From positions 1 through 64,000 of the forward strand of contig OMZO01000001.1 of assembly GCA_900315525.1 (NCBI GenBank): DNA of 64,000 bases, read 5' to 3'. The number at the start of each line of letters is the position of its first letter. Position 1 is the first letter of the stretch. The notes beneath the pieces were generated by a model. That model was given only the letters and a program-made list of their open reading frames with translations, did not search any database and was not told the origin of the DNA. Source of the stretch: an uncultured Prevotella sp. (GTDB lineage Bacteria > Bacteroidota > Bacteroidia > Bacteroidales > Bacteroidaceae). This document shows, one piece after another, positions 53,889-63,191 of the stretch. A program made the translations under genes and the position numbers.

Positions 53889-55610
53889 ATGACAAAAACA
53901 AGACTTTTCATCATGTTTCTGATCGCAATACTCGGCAGTTGCATCAGCAAAGTGAGCGCTCAGGACGAAATCATAGAGCACGAAGGCAATAAATACATCA
54001 TCAATGTAGAGAAACTGAATCCTGACAGTGAGATGACACTGATGGATGTGCTTCACATGTGCCCAGAGCTTATCTCCGACGATGGCAGAAAGCTCACAGC
54101 CGACTACGTCTTGTCAGTTGACGACATCATGCTCAGTGTCGATTTTGAGCCCATGTTAGAAGGTATCAAAGCTTGTGACCTCCATCAGGTTATCGTCTGC
54201 ACTTACGGTGCCGTCAATAACGCAACGGATGGTACCTCTGGCAGTATCGACCTACAGTTTAAGGAAGAAAGCAAGGATCTTTATGGCAAGTTAGCCCTGA
54301 ATGGCAGCACTTACGGCAACGGTAAGGCTTATGCCGATATCACCAGCAAAAGCGAAAACTTCACCTTACGTGCTTTTGCTCAGACTAACTTACAATATGG
54401 GAAGGCCAATACATCAGAAACAGGAATCACCTCGCGTAACGGTATAGAAAACGCGATGGTCTTCATGGACTGGCAGCTAACAGAGAAAGACCTGTTGAAG
54501 CTTAAGCTCTCACAAGGCTATGGTGAGCAGAATGACCGTCTGCACAATAATGGGAGTACAGATGATATGCTCTCAAGACAACGGTGGGGCGAGCTTGTCG
54601 CCACCTACGAGCGTACTCTCAACGAACAGGAAGCTGGCCTTTATTTCGAGGCTGGCATGAACTATACAAACAGCACCTTGGGGGATGTTAAAGAGCGAAA
54701 TGCATGGCCTTGGTGGATTGCGGAATGTAGTATTCCGTTCTTTAATCAGACACTTTGGATGACAGCAGGCTACGAGGGCGGCTATTCAAACGTCTGGTAT
54801 CAAGACATTAACCGCGAACAATATCTCAATAACGACTTGTATGTGCAGTTTGACTACAAGAAGGGCCCATGGATTATCACTCTTGGTGACCGTTTCAGAA
54901 ACAACACGTTCTGGAATAAGCCATATGAAAAGGAAGGCGAGAGCCTTTGGTCATACAATCGCAGCGACCATGCATTCTTTGCCAGTGCAGGATATAAGAA
55001 AGGGCACCACTTCGTACAAGGCATTTTCAACCGCTCGTATTTCAACCCTTCCGTCAATATCTTCATTGACTATCAGGAAGAGGGACCCACACGATACAAT
55101 ACCGACCAGAAGACTCGCCTCGCCTGGCGGTCTGAGTTGCGCTATACCTATCAAGCAGAACAGATTGTGGCAACTTGCAGTGCGACACACACACTATTAA
55201 CAGATATGCCTTTGGCAGATGAGTCGCTGATAGGTTTAGGGACAACTGTCACCTGGAACAAGGGTCCTCTCAGAATAACAGGAGGTGTAAATGCCTACCA
55301 CCATCATTATGAACTATTAGAGTCGGTCTATGACAACTACTTCACCCTGAAATTCGCCCCTACCCTACTTTTGGGCAAGGGTTTCAGGCTGTCGTCTGTA
55401 TTGCTCTTCAACAGCAAAAAAAAGATGACTGAAGATCATGCCCACCTCTATGCTTCTATAAAAGTGAACAAGGACTTAGGAAGACGCTGCAATGTATTTG
55501 CAGACTTCCACGATATAGCCGGGCAGCCTGATGCTTCAACTCTCTATATGATGCAATCATATAAAAACCGAGCACTGACCCTCGGCCTCACCTACTATCC
55601 TTTCAGATAA
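53889..55610 (+). CDS. orphan outer-membrane beta-barrel protein, TonB-receptor-like
   Basis: A 573-residue exported protein (signal peptide ending SKVSAQ). Residues about 45-125 resemble a reduced plug: NPDSEMTLMDVLHMCPELISDDG parallels the LLDVLRQ-PG motif, and CDLHQVIVCTYGAVNNATDGTSGSIDLQFKE parallels the end of a plug (I-V..TYG..GASGVI). The rest alternates aromatic and polar residues as a barrel and ends LGLTYYPFR. There is no carboxypeptidase-like domain or TonB box, and no SusD partner. It is shorter than TonB-dependent receptors of this phylum (usually 700-1100). It could be a reduced transporter or a polysaccharide-export or adhesion barrel. Substrate unknown. Confidence 0.6.
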   Translation: MTKTRLFIMFLIAILGSCISKVSAQDEIIEHEGNKYIINVEKLNPDSEMTLMDVLHMCPELISDDGRKLTADYVLSVDDIMLSVDFEPMLEGIKACDLHQVIVCTYGAVNNATDGTSGSIDLQFKEESKDLYGKLALNGSTYGNGKAYADITSKSENFTLRAFAQTNLQYGKANTSETGITSRNGIENAMVFMDWQLTEKDLLKLKLSQGYGEQNDRLHNNGSTDDMLSRQRWGELVATYERTLNEQEAGLYFEAGMNYTNSTLGDVKERNAWPWWIAECSIPFFNQTLWMTAGYEGGYSNVWYQDINREQYLNNDLYVQFDYKKGPWIITLGDRFRNNTFWNKPYEKEGESLWSYNRSDHAFFASAGYKKGHHFVQGIFNRSYFNPSVNIFIDYQEEGPTRYNTDQKTRLAWRSELRYTYQAEQIVATCSATHTLLTDMPLADESLIGLGTTVTWNKGPLRITGGVNAYHHHYELLESVYDNYFTLKFAPTLLLGKGFRLSSVLLFNSKKKMTEDHAHLYASIKVNKDLGRRCNVFADFHDIAGQPDASTLYMMQSYKNRALTLGLTYYPFR

Positions 55611-55627
55611 AAAAAGTATGACAATTA

Positions 55628-55659
55628 TTTGGCGGTCTTGCAGAAAAACTGTACTTTTG
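55628..55659 (+). promoter_or_regulatory. promoter of the propeller/AraC regulator gene
   Basis: TTTG (-33) at 55628-55631 and TACTTTTG (-7) at 55652-55659, 24 bases start to start. Confidence 0.65.
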
Positions 55660-55691
55660 CAACGTCATTCAACTAACTAATATAACCACCA

Positions 55692-58229
55692 ATGCGGAAA
55701 GCCATTTTGTTGACATTGATAATGGCAATCAAATGGGCATTGACCATTACCGCCCAGCCCCAGTGTACGGTGACTCACTACGATGAGTTCAGCGGCATGG
55801 CGCAATGGTATGTCACACAAATCGTCCAAGACAAGCAGGGCATGATGTGGTTCGCCACATGGAACGGCCTGAACCGCTACGATGGTTATGAGTTTGTGAA
55901 TTTCAAAAGTCGTGTAGGTGATGGTATCGACATGCCGTCAGACCGTATCAGTGATTTAATCTTGGCAGAGAACGACAGCATGTATTGTTCTGTCGAGAAC
56001 AAAATTTTCGGTTTTTCTACTAAAACGTGCAAGTTCTTCAAGATTCCTATCTCAAAAGAAAATCAACTGAGAAAAGAGTTTAATCGGCGTTATCAAGAAG
56101 GTCTGATCTTTGAACAGGAAAACAAGCTGAATTATTATAGAGATATATATGGAACGATGTGGACTATCAGCCAGCAGGGAAGATTGATGTATGAACACCC
56201 TTCATCTGGTCAGTCTATCGACTATCCAGCAAACTGGAATAACAGCAACAGAATCCGCTTTTGTACATCGGATAAGGAAGGAAATGCCTGGTTTACTAGC
56301 AGCTATGGTGTCTTTAAGTTATCTTTCAATCGAAAGCCATACAAATTCTTTGAACAGGAAAAGCCTGGTCAGGTGCGTTGCTTCTTCAAAGACCATAAGA
56401 ACCGCTATTGGATAAGTACGCGCGATGGAGCCACCATCAGAGTTTATGACAGTCAGAACCAGCTGCTTGGCTATCTGGGCCGCGACGGGCAACTTCATTC
56501 ACAATATACCTCCTTCGGTTCTCCCATTTACCATCTTATGCAAGACTCCAAAGGCTATTTCTGGCTATGTAGCAAGCCCGACGGCCTTTATCGTTTGCAT
56601 GAGACAAGGGAAGGAGAGTTCGCTTTAGCGCATTTCGTCCACGACGATCAGGATATCAATTCGCTAAACTATAATGAACTTTATTACGCTGTAGAAGACC
56701 AACAAGGAAGAATATGGATCGCAACCTTTGGAAATGGTATTAACTGCATACCAAATCCCCATGTACCAAAACCTGTCTTCATCCATTTAAACAATGGTCT
56801 ACGATATCCAAAAGATTCAGGACTGCGTGTTCGCCAACTTCACATCACTCGCCAGCACATCCTTATGGGAGCTACAACTACAGGCCTGATAGTAGCCGAC
56901 ATCGCAGGAAAGGATGTTCGCCACCTGAATTTCAAACTACATACTAAGGATATACATCGCAGCAACAGTCTGAGTAATAATGCAACCATGTACGTAGCAG
57001 AAGACTCTAAGCAGCGGGTCTATGTCTGTACTGAGAGCGGTGGCCTAAACCAGATTATGTCAGAAGACCTATTAACGGAGCACCTCGAGTTCCGCCATTT
57101 CAATCTCTCAACAGGCTTCCCATCGGATGTAGTCCTATCTGCTGTACCATATAATGACAGCCTGATAGTGGTCAGTAACAATCAGATAGTGTTGCTAAGA
57201 CCTGACGAGACGAAATCCCTGAACTATGATACTTTTTTAGGACACGATAGATTGCGTTTCTCAGATGCCGCCCCTATGCAACTTCCTGACGGGCGTAGCA
57301 TTTTCGGACTGCAAAATGGTGCCATCACACTAAATAGCACAGAGATGCTGAAAAGCGATTTCGTACCACCGCTTGTCTTGACAAAGTTATCTATTGAGAA
57401 TGGACTTTTCGACTATGCTATAAACAAACAAGACACACTGATACTTACACCTCTACAACGGAACATTTTCCTCCAATTTTCAGCACTTGACTATGCCGCA
57501 GACGGCACAATTGACTATGCTTTCAGACTTGGCACAGGCGATCAAGCCTGGAACCGCATAGGCAGAGACCACTCTATCCCACTGCTTGACTTGAAACCAG
57601 ACAGTTATCAACTGCAAATCCGCTCAACAAATCACGATGGGGTTTGGGTGGACAACATACGGACATTAACCATCATCGTAAAACCAACTTTCTGGGAGAC
57701 TGGCTGGGCACTGCTACTCTATACGCTGATCTTGTTACTGGTTGTCTCTGGCATCATCTTCACACGACGTTATATAATAAATCTCAAACGGCATCAAAAA
57801 GAACTGCACGAAGCCTATTTGGCCCTCCTAAATGCCCAAAAACCTTCACAAGCCTTGGCTATGACTGAAGACATTCCGGCTAAGACAAAAATAAAGCCAG
57901 AGGACAAAGCCTTTATGCAGCATGCCATGAAATTCATTGAAGAGCATTTGGGCGATGCCGACATTAATATTGGCGACATGGCCGCAGCCACAGCTACCAG
58001 CCGTTCAGGGCTGAATCGTAAGATGAAGTCACTCTTAGGTGTCACACCTCTTGAATTTATCCGTGAAGCCCGTATCCGTAAAGCCTGTCAAATGCTGAAA
58101 GAAGGTGCATCGATAAATGACGTTGCATATAGCTGTGGCTTTTCTGACCCCAAATACTTTGCGAAGTGTTTTAAGGCCGACATGGAGATGACGCCTACAG
58201 AATACAAGGTGGAAAATTCTGCCAACTGA
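55692..58229 (+). CDS. membrane-spanning propeller sensor fused to AraC-type DNA-binding domain, no kinase
   Basis: An 845-residue regulator resembling a hybrid two-component system with its centre missing. Signal peptide to about residue 21; two-component-type propeller repeats to about 560 (IVQDKQGMMWFATWNGLNRYDG, MQDSKGYFWLCSKPDGLYR, VEDQQGRIWIATFGNGIN); a Y_Y_Y domain about 585-665 (YAFRLGTGDQAWNRIG, SYQLQIRSTNHDGVW); one membrane helix about 668-692; then only about 50 residues before an AraC domain at 746-841 (INIGDMAAATATSRSGLNRKMKSLLGVTPLEFIREARIRKA, INDVAYSCGFSDPKYFAKCFK). No histidine kinase, ATPase or receiver domain is present. It probably senses pectin-derived sugar in the periplasm and controls the SusC/SusD genes downstream. 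Confidence 0.88.
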   Translation: MRKAILLTLIMAIKWALTITAQPQCTVTHYDEFSGMAQWYVTQIVQDKQGMMWFATWNGLNRYDGYEFVNFKSRVGDGIDMPSDRISDLILAENDSMYCSVENKIFGFSTKTCKFFKIPISKENQLRKEFNRRYQEGLIFEQENKLNYYRDIYGTMWTISQQGRLMYEHPSSGQSIDYPANWNNSNRIRFCTSDKEGNAWFTSSYGVFKLSFNRKPYKFFEQEKPGQVRCFFKDHKNRYWISTRDGATIRVYDSQNQLLGYLGRDGQLHSQYTSFGSPIYHLMQDSKGYFWLCSKPDGLYRLHETREGEFALAHFVHDDQDINSLNYNELYYAVEDQQGRIWIATFGNGINCIPNPHVPKPVFIHLNNGLRYPKDSGLRVRQLHITRQHILMGATTTGLIVADIAGKDVRHLNFKLHTKDIHRSNSLSNNATMYVAEDSKQRVYVCTESGGLNQIMSEDLLTEHLEFRHFNLSTGFPSDVVLSAVPYNDSLIVVSNNQIVLLRPDETKSLNYDTFLGHDRLRFSDAAPMQLPDGRSIFGLQNGAITLNSTEMLKSDFVPPLVLTKLSIENGLFDYAINKQDTLILTPLQRNIFLQFSALDYAADGTIDYAFRLGTGDQAWNRIGRDHSIPLLDLKPDSYQLQIRSTNHDGVWVDNIRTLTIIVKPTFWETGWALLLYTLILLLVVSGIIFTRRYIINLKRHQKELHEAYLALLNAQKPSQALAMTEDIPAKTKIKPEDKAFMQHAMKFIEEHLGDADINIGDMAAATATSRSGLNRKMKSLLGVTPLEFIREARIRKACQMLKEGASINDVAYSCGFSDPKYFAKCFKADMEMTPTEYKVENSAN

Positions 58230-58243
58230 GGTGGAAAATTCTG
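58207..58243. promoter_or_regulatory. direct-repeat operator candidate ahead of susC
   Basis: AGGTGGAAAATTCTG occurs at 58207-58221 and 58229-58243, a perfect 15-bp repeat with a 22-base period (two helical turns). The first copy lies in the last codons of the regulator gene. Tandem direct repeats suit an AraC-type protein with two binding helices per site. Confidence 0.7.
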
Positions 58244-58316
58244 TCAAAAAAGCCATTTGACCTAAATTCACACCCCTAATGGGACAAATTTACCCTCATA
58301 TTTTGTTTCTTTGCCA

Positions 58317-58324
58317 TACCTTTG
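58317..58324 (+). promoter_or_regulatory. -7 box of the pectin-type susC operon
   Basis: TACCTTTG, 53 bases ahead of the susC start. No TTG is found 23-24 bases upstream, which suits an activator-dependent promoter. Confidence 0.65.
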
Positions 58325-58377
58325 CAGCACAATCAATCAAAACAAAAAATTACTAATTATTAAAACTTTAACTGGCA

Positions 58378-61332
58378 ATGAAGCAAAAATCTAAAAGACT
58401 GTCATTCGTCCTTACATTCTTAATGTTATGGACAATGAGTTTCGCCCAAAAGGCGATTACCGGTAGTGTGAAGGATGCCAATGGCGAACCTCTCATCGGA
58501 GTCAGTATCTCTGCAGGTGGTAGCAATGGCACTGTAACCGATGTGGATGGTAATTTCTCATTAAGCAATGTGAGTGCATCCACTATCTTAAAATTCTCTT
58601 ATGTGGGTTATGAAACCCAGGAAACAAAAGTTGGAAACCTTTCTGTTGTGAACATCGTCATGAAATCGAGCTACGAATCACTTGATGAAGTGGTAGTGGT
58701 TGGTTACGGTGTGATGAAGAAACGCGACCTCTCTGGCTCCATCTCACAACTGAAGGCAAAGGATATTACAGCCGTTCCTACTACAAATGTACTAGAAAGT
58801 CTTCAAGGAAAAATCGCGGGTTTAGACATGACACCGACAAGTGGTGCCGTTGGCTCTGGATTTAATTTCAATGTACGCGGAAACCGCTCACTGACAGCAT
58901 CCAATGCGCCTCTGATTCTTGTTGATGGTATTGCCTACGGCTCAGATATCACTATCAACCCAAATGACATAGAGTCAATCGAAGTGCTTAAAGACGCCTC
59001 TACCACAGCTATCTATGGTAGTCGTGGTGCAAACGGCGTTATTATGATTACAACCAAGAAGGGAAAGGAAGGTAAGGCTAAAGTGGAGTTTAATGCCTAC
59101 GCAGGTCCTGTCATGAAGACTCGCATGCCAGACATCATGAACGCCCAGCAAAACGTAGAGTTCCGACGGGAAGCACTCCGTGCCGTCAATAACTACACTG
59201 ATGACTCTGCTTTCCTTAGTTCTGAAGAAATGGCCCTGCTGAATAGCGGTGTTAGCGTTGACTGGCTCGACCTTGTGATGCAGAGCGGTTTCACACAAAA
59301 CTATCAGGCCAGTATCAGTGGTGGTACGGAAAAGACCCAAGCCAGCTTCTCGCTTGACTATCAAAACGAAAAGGGACTGCTGCGTGGTGATAAGATGAAC
59401 CGCTATGGCGGGCGTCTGAACGTTACACATAAATTGGGCTCGGCCTTAGAGGTAGGTGCTTCGATGCATCTTAACTATCGCGACCAACAGTCATCGCCGA
59501 GTGGTGCCTACCATTACGCGCGTACCTATTCTCCTCTGGCCAAGCCATTCAATGAAGACGGCTCTGTCAACCGTCTGCCGCTTTTCGGTAGTGGCTCGAC
59601 ATCCGTAAACCTGCTAGTGGATCAAGATGAGGCAAATTACCTGAATGAAACAAAAGCTTACCGGCTTTTTGGCACAGGCTACTTGTCGTGGAACATCATA
59701 AAGGGGTTGAACTACCGCACAAACCTCGGTGTCGATTTGCAATCAACAACCACAGGACTATTCCAGGGTGTCAACTCTTCATCTTCACAGAGTAATAGTG
59801 GTCGCGCCTATGCTTCAAAGACTGAAGCCCATAACAACAGCTACACATGGGAGAACATCCTTACATACAGCAATGACTTCGGTATTCATCATCTGACAGC
59901 AATGGCTGGACACAGCATGACAAAGAACCATTTCGAAAATCTTTCTGCCAATGGCAAGGGATTTGCGTTCGATGCCGTTCAGTATCATAACCTGACCAGT
60001 GCACAAGCAGACAAGAATATCGCCAGTTCGCTGACAGAGTCGTCGATGCTCTCTTTCTTTGGTCGTATCTATTACAAGCTGCTCGATAAGTACATGCTGA
60101 CACTGACAGTGCGCGCCGATGGAAGTTCTGTACTCGCAGAAGGAAACAAATGGGGATATTTCCCATCGATAGCGGCAGCATGGCGCGTAAAAGAGGAGAG
60201 TTTCCTAAAAAATGTAGATGCAATAAGCGATTTGAAGCTTCGTCTCTCGTATGGTCTTTCCGGCAACAGTGCTGTGAGTGCCTATCAGACAACAGGAGGA
60301 CTCAGTGGGACTTACTATGACTGGAACGGTACAGCAGCCTATGGATATCGCCCATATAATCTTGCAAACAAAGACCTGAAATGGGAGAAAACTAAGGTAC
60401 TTAACTTCGGTATCGACTATGGCATGTTTAACAACCGCCTTTACGCAACCATTGATATATACAAGACATGGACGAGTGACCTGCTGCTCCCAATGATCAT
60501 TCCTGGACACACTGGATTTACAGAAGTTATCAGTAACGTAGGCAAGACTGAGACGCGCGGTATTGATGTCACCATCTCTGGCGTTATTTTTGACAAGCCA
60601 GACTTTAAATGGAATGCCGATTTGACCCTCGGACACAATAAAGAAAAGATTGTCAGCATCAACTCTGACCAGAATGACGAGGCCAACGGGTGGTTCATCG
60701 GTGAGCCTTCAAAAATCTATTACGACTATGAAAAGATTGGAATCTGGCAGACTTACGAGGCTGCAGAGGCTGAGAAATATGGTCAGGTACCTGGCGATAT
60801 CAAGGTAAAAGACCAGAACAGCGATGGCAAGATCACACCAGAAGACGACCGTGTCATTCTTGGTCAGCAGACACCGAAATTAACCCTCGGCTTCAACAAC
60901 AAACTGCAATATAAGAATTGGGAACTCGACCTGTTCCTCTATGGTCGCTTTGGACATATGATCCGTAATAACAATAAACTTGGCTTCCTGCCAAGCGGCT
61001 GGCAGAATCAGGCTGTCTATGACTATTGGACACCCAGCAATCCAACGAATGATATGCCACGTCCGAACTTCAACCGCGACCAGAACATGCTTTATTTCAG
61101 CACATTGGGTTACGAGAAGGGAGACTTTGTGAAAATCAAGGATGTAACGCTGGCATATAACGTTCCCCTGAAATGGATTAGCAAGATTGGCATGACCCGT
61201 CTGCGCATCTATGGAACAATGAAGAACTTCTTCACCTTTACAGGCGTCGAAGACTATGACCCGGAAGGAAGTGGTTCCATCTATTACCCTATTACAAAGG
61301 AACTGGTGTTTGGTGTCAACATTGCTTTCTAA
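58378..61332 (+). CDS. SusC-like TonB-dependent transporter (pectin-type locus)
   Basis: A 984-residue outer-membrane importer: signal peptide MKQKSKRLSFVLTFLMLWTM..FAQ, carboxypeptidase-like domain (AITGSVKDANGEPLIGVSISAGG), TonB box (SLDEVVVVGYGVMKKRDLSG), plug (ESLQGKIAGLDMTPTSGAVG, NAPLILVDGIAYGSDI, IEVLKDASTTAIYGSRGANGVIMITTKKG), and barrel ending ELVFGVNIAF. It is the first gene after the propeller/AraC regulator and is followed 45 bases later by its SusD partner and then a pectin methylesterase gene, so the cargo is probably a pectic oligosaccharide. Confidence 0.95.
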   Translation: MKQKSKRLSFVLTFLMLWTMSFAQKAITGSVKDANGEPLIGVSISAGGSNGTVTDVDGNFSLSNVSASTILKFSYVGYETQETKVGNLSVVNIVMKSSYESLDEVVVVGYGVMKKRDLSGSISQLKAKDITAVPTTNVLESLQGKIAGLDMTPTSGAVGSGFNFNVRGNRSLTASNAPLILVDGIAYGSDITINPNDIESIEVLKDASTTAIYGSRGANGVIMITTKKGKEGKAKVEFNAYAGPVMKTRMPDIMNAQQNVEFRREALRAVNNYTDDSAFLSSEEMALLNSGVSVDWLDLVMQSGFTQNYQASISGGTEKTQASFSLDYQNEKGLLRGDKMNRYGGRLNVTHKLGSALEVGASMHLNYRDQQSSPSGAYHYARTYSPLAKPFNEDGSVNRLPLFGSGSTSVNLLVDQDEANYLNETKAYRLFGTGYLSWNIIKGLNYRTNLGVDLQSTTTGLFQGVNSSSSQSNSGRAYASKTEAHNNSYTWENILTYSNDFGIHHLTAMAGHSMTKNHFENLSANGKGFAFDAVQYHNLTSAQADKNIASSLTESSMLSFFGRIYYKLLDKYMLTLTVRADGSSVLAEGNKWGYFPSIAAAWRVKEESFLKNVDAISDLKLRLSYGLSGNSAVSAYQTTGGLSGTYYDWNGTAAYGYRPYNLANKDLKWEKTKVLNFGIDYGMFNNRLYATIDIYKTWTSDLLLPMIIPGHTGFTEVISNVGKTETRGIDVTISGVIFDKPDFKWNADLTLGHNKEKIVSINSDQNDEANGWFIGEPSKIYYDYEKIGIWQTYEAAEAEKYGQVPGDIKVKDQNSDGKITPEDDRVILGQQTPKLTLGFNNKLQYKNWELDLFLYGRFGHMIRNNNKLGFLPSGWQNQAVYDYWTPSNPTNDMPRPNFNRDQNMLYFSTLGYEKGDFVKIKDVTLAYNVPLKWISKIGMTRLRIYGTMKNFFTFTGVEDYDPEGSGSIYYPITKELVFGVNIAF

Positions 61333-61377
61333 TAACAACCAAGTCAACAAACGAAATACAACAATTAACGCTCAATT

Positions 61378-63099
61378 ATGAAAAAAAATATATCAATAAT
61401 AGGATTGGCATTAACGCTCGGCCTGACATCATGTTCAGACTATCTTGACGAGACCAACCGCAATGCCGTGACAGCCGACGTGCTTTATAGTACCCCCGAC
61501 GGCTATGAGAACCTTGTGAATGCCTGCTATGCCTACACAAAGGCCTTTATGGGCAATACTGACGGCTATTCCCTTACAGAGATGGGAACAGACTGCTTTA
61601 CAGGTGCCGGTAGCAGCTCTGGCAATGTACCAGCTCTCGCATACTATGGTATCGACCTAAACCCAACTTACAAACCCTTCCGCTATATGTGGAACATTCT
61701 TTATAGCGGTCTAAACTGTTGTAATGCCGCCATTGGTCGTGCTGACAATGCAGGTCTTGATGCTAGTACGAAGAACCACCGCTTAGGCGAAGTCCACTTC
61801 CTCCGTGCACTCTATTTGCACCTTATCACAGAGATCTGGGGTGATGCCGTCCTCTATACAGAGGAGATTCAGACACCACAGACTACAGCAACCCGTACGT
61901 CTCAAGCTGATATCTACAAACAGATATTCGACGATCTAGATATGGCAGCCAAACTGCTAAGCGACACACAGGCAAAGGAGAACGGACGCGTGACACTCAA
62001 TGCCGTCAAGGCACTCAAGGCTCGTCTCGCCCTCTATCGCGAGGACTGGAAAACGGCAGCTTCACTGGCAGAAGAACTTATAAACTCTGGCTCATATAGC
62101 TTCTATGACACCTATGCCGAGACTTTTGACATGGCCAACGAGGCTGGTCAAAACAATAAAGAGTGTATCTGGTGGGTAAACTACGAAGGAAGTGCAGACG
62201 ACCAAACACTCTTCCCGGCCTTTGCCAAATACGATGAGGCATCACCCACGCTGGGTAATCGTTATGGTAACCAGTCACCTATCTTCTCCTGTATGTCATA
62301 CTGGATGGTCAGTGGCTGCGGTGTATGGGTGACACCAGACACACACGCTCCCTGGGTACAGAGCATGCCCACCCTCGCTTATCTGCACACATTTGATGAG
62401 CATATCGACCAACGCTATGATGCCACATTTAAAGGCGTATGGTTAGTTAATACTACTTCATCTAACTATGATCCCAATTATGGTCCTACGTATGGTGCCC
62501 CAGGCCCATTGGAAATCGGCGACACAGCTTTCATCGTCTCAAAATATGTCTATAGCGATGCAGAACGTGCTAAACATCACTATAAGATCTATGATGCGAA
62601 CGACGTCTTTGACCCAGTGACGCATAAAAGTTTTGGTACACGTGACTATTTTATTAGCGTCTATAAATTCCACGACTACACCAATCCTACCGGATGGGAG
62701 TACTTTAGCAAACGAGACTGGTTCGTATTGCGCCTGGCAGAAATGTATCTCATCGCTTCTGAAGCAGAAATGAATCTAGGCAATCAGGCTGAAGCTGTGC
62801 GACTGATGAATGTTCTGCGTGAGAAACGTGCCATTCCCGGACATGAGACAGATATGCGAATATCATCTTCCGATCTTAATATTGACTTCATCCTTGACGA
62901 GCGTGGACGTGAACTCTCTATGGAGCAGCAGCGCTTCTTCGACCTGAAACGTACCGGAAAGTTCCTAGAACGCATTAAGAAGATGAATCCCGATGTTGCA
63001 GACGTTATACAAGAGTATCATCAACTACGGCCAATACCACAGTCAGAGATTGATGCACTTACCAACAAGGCAGAGTTCCAGCAGAATAAAGGTTATTAA
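61378..63099 (+). CDS. SusD-like glycan-binding lipoprotein (pectin-type locus)
   Basis: A 573-residue lipoprotein (lipobox TLGLTSC) starting SDYLDETNRNAVTADVLYSTPDGYENLVNACYAYTKAF. The SusD helices are HRLGEVHFLRALYLHLITEIWG and LRLAEMYLIASEAEMNLGNQAEAVRLMNVLREKRA; LDERGRELSMEQQRFFDLKRTGK is the conserved C-terminal motif, and it ends AEFQQNKGY. It should capture pectic oligosaccharide for the SusC encoded upstream. Confidence 0.94.
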   Translation: MKKNISIIGLALTLGLTSCSDYLDETNRNAVTADVLYSTPDGYENLVNACYAYTKAFMGNTDGYSLTEMGTDCFTGAGSSSGNVPALAYYGIDLNPTYKPFRYMWNILYSGLNCCNAAIGRADNAGLDASTKNHRLGEVHFLRALYLHLITEIWGDAVLYTEEIQTPQTTATRTSQADIYKQIFDDLDMAAKLLSDTQAKENGRVTLNAVKALKARLALYREDWKTAASLAEELINSGSYSFYDTYAETFDMANEAGQNNKECIWWVNYEGSADDQTLFPAFAKYDEASPTLGNRYGNQSPIFSCMSYWMVSGCGVWVTPDTHAPWVQSMPTLAYLHTFDEHIDQRYDATFKGVWLVNTTSSNYDPNYGPTYGAPGPLEIGDTAFIVSKYVYSDAERAKHHYKIYDANDVFDPVTHKSFGTRDYFISVYKFHDYTNPTGWEYFSKRDWFVLRLAEMYLIASEAEMNLGNQAEAVRLMNVLREKRAIPGHETDMRISSSDLNIDFILDERGRELSMEQQRFFDLKRTGKFLERIKKMNPDVADVIQEYHQLRPIPQSEIDALTNKAEFQQNKGY

Positions 63100-63144
63100 A
63101 TCTGATTCATACGTTTTAGTTATATATTATTGGTTAGTTATGCG

Positions 63145-63176
63145 GAAAGGGGGAGTACATAATGTGCTCCCCTTTC
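63145..63176 (+). other. stable hairpin between SusD and the methylesterase gene
   Basis: GAAAGGGGGAGTACAT (63145-63160) pairs with ATGTGCTCCCCTTTC (63162-63176), with one bulged G, one G-U pair and almost no loop. A-rich rather than T-rich sequence follows, so it looks more like an mRNA processing or stability element than a terminator. Confidence 0.6.
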
Positions 63177-63191
63177 AAAAAGAGACAGCAG

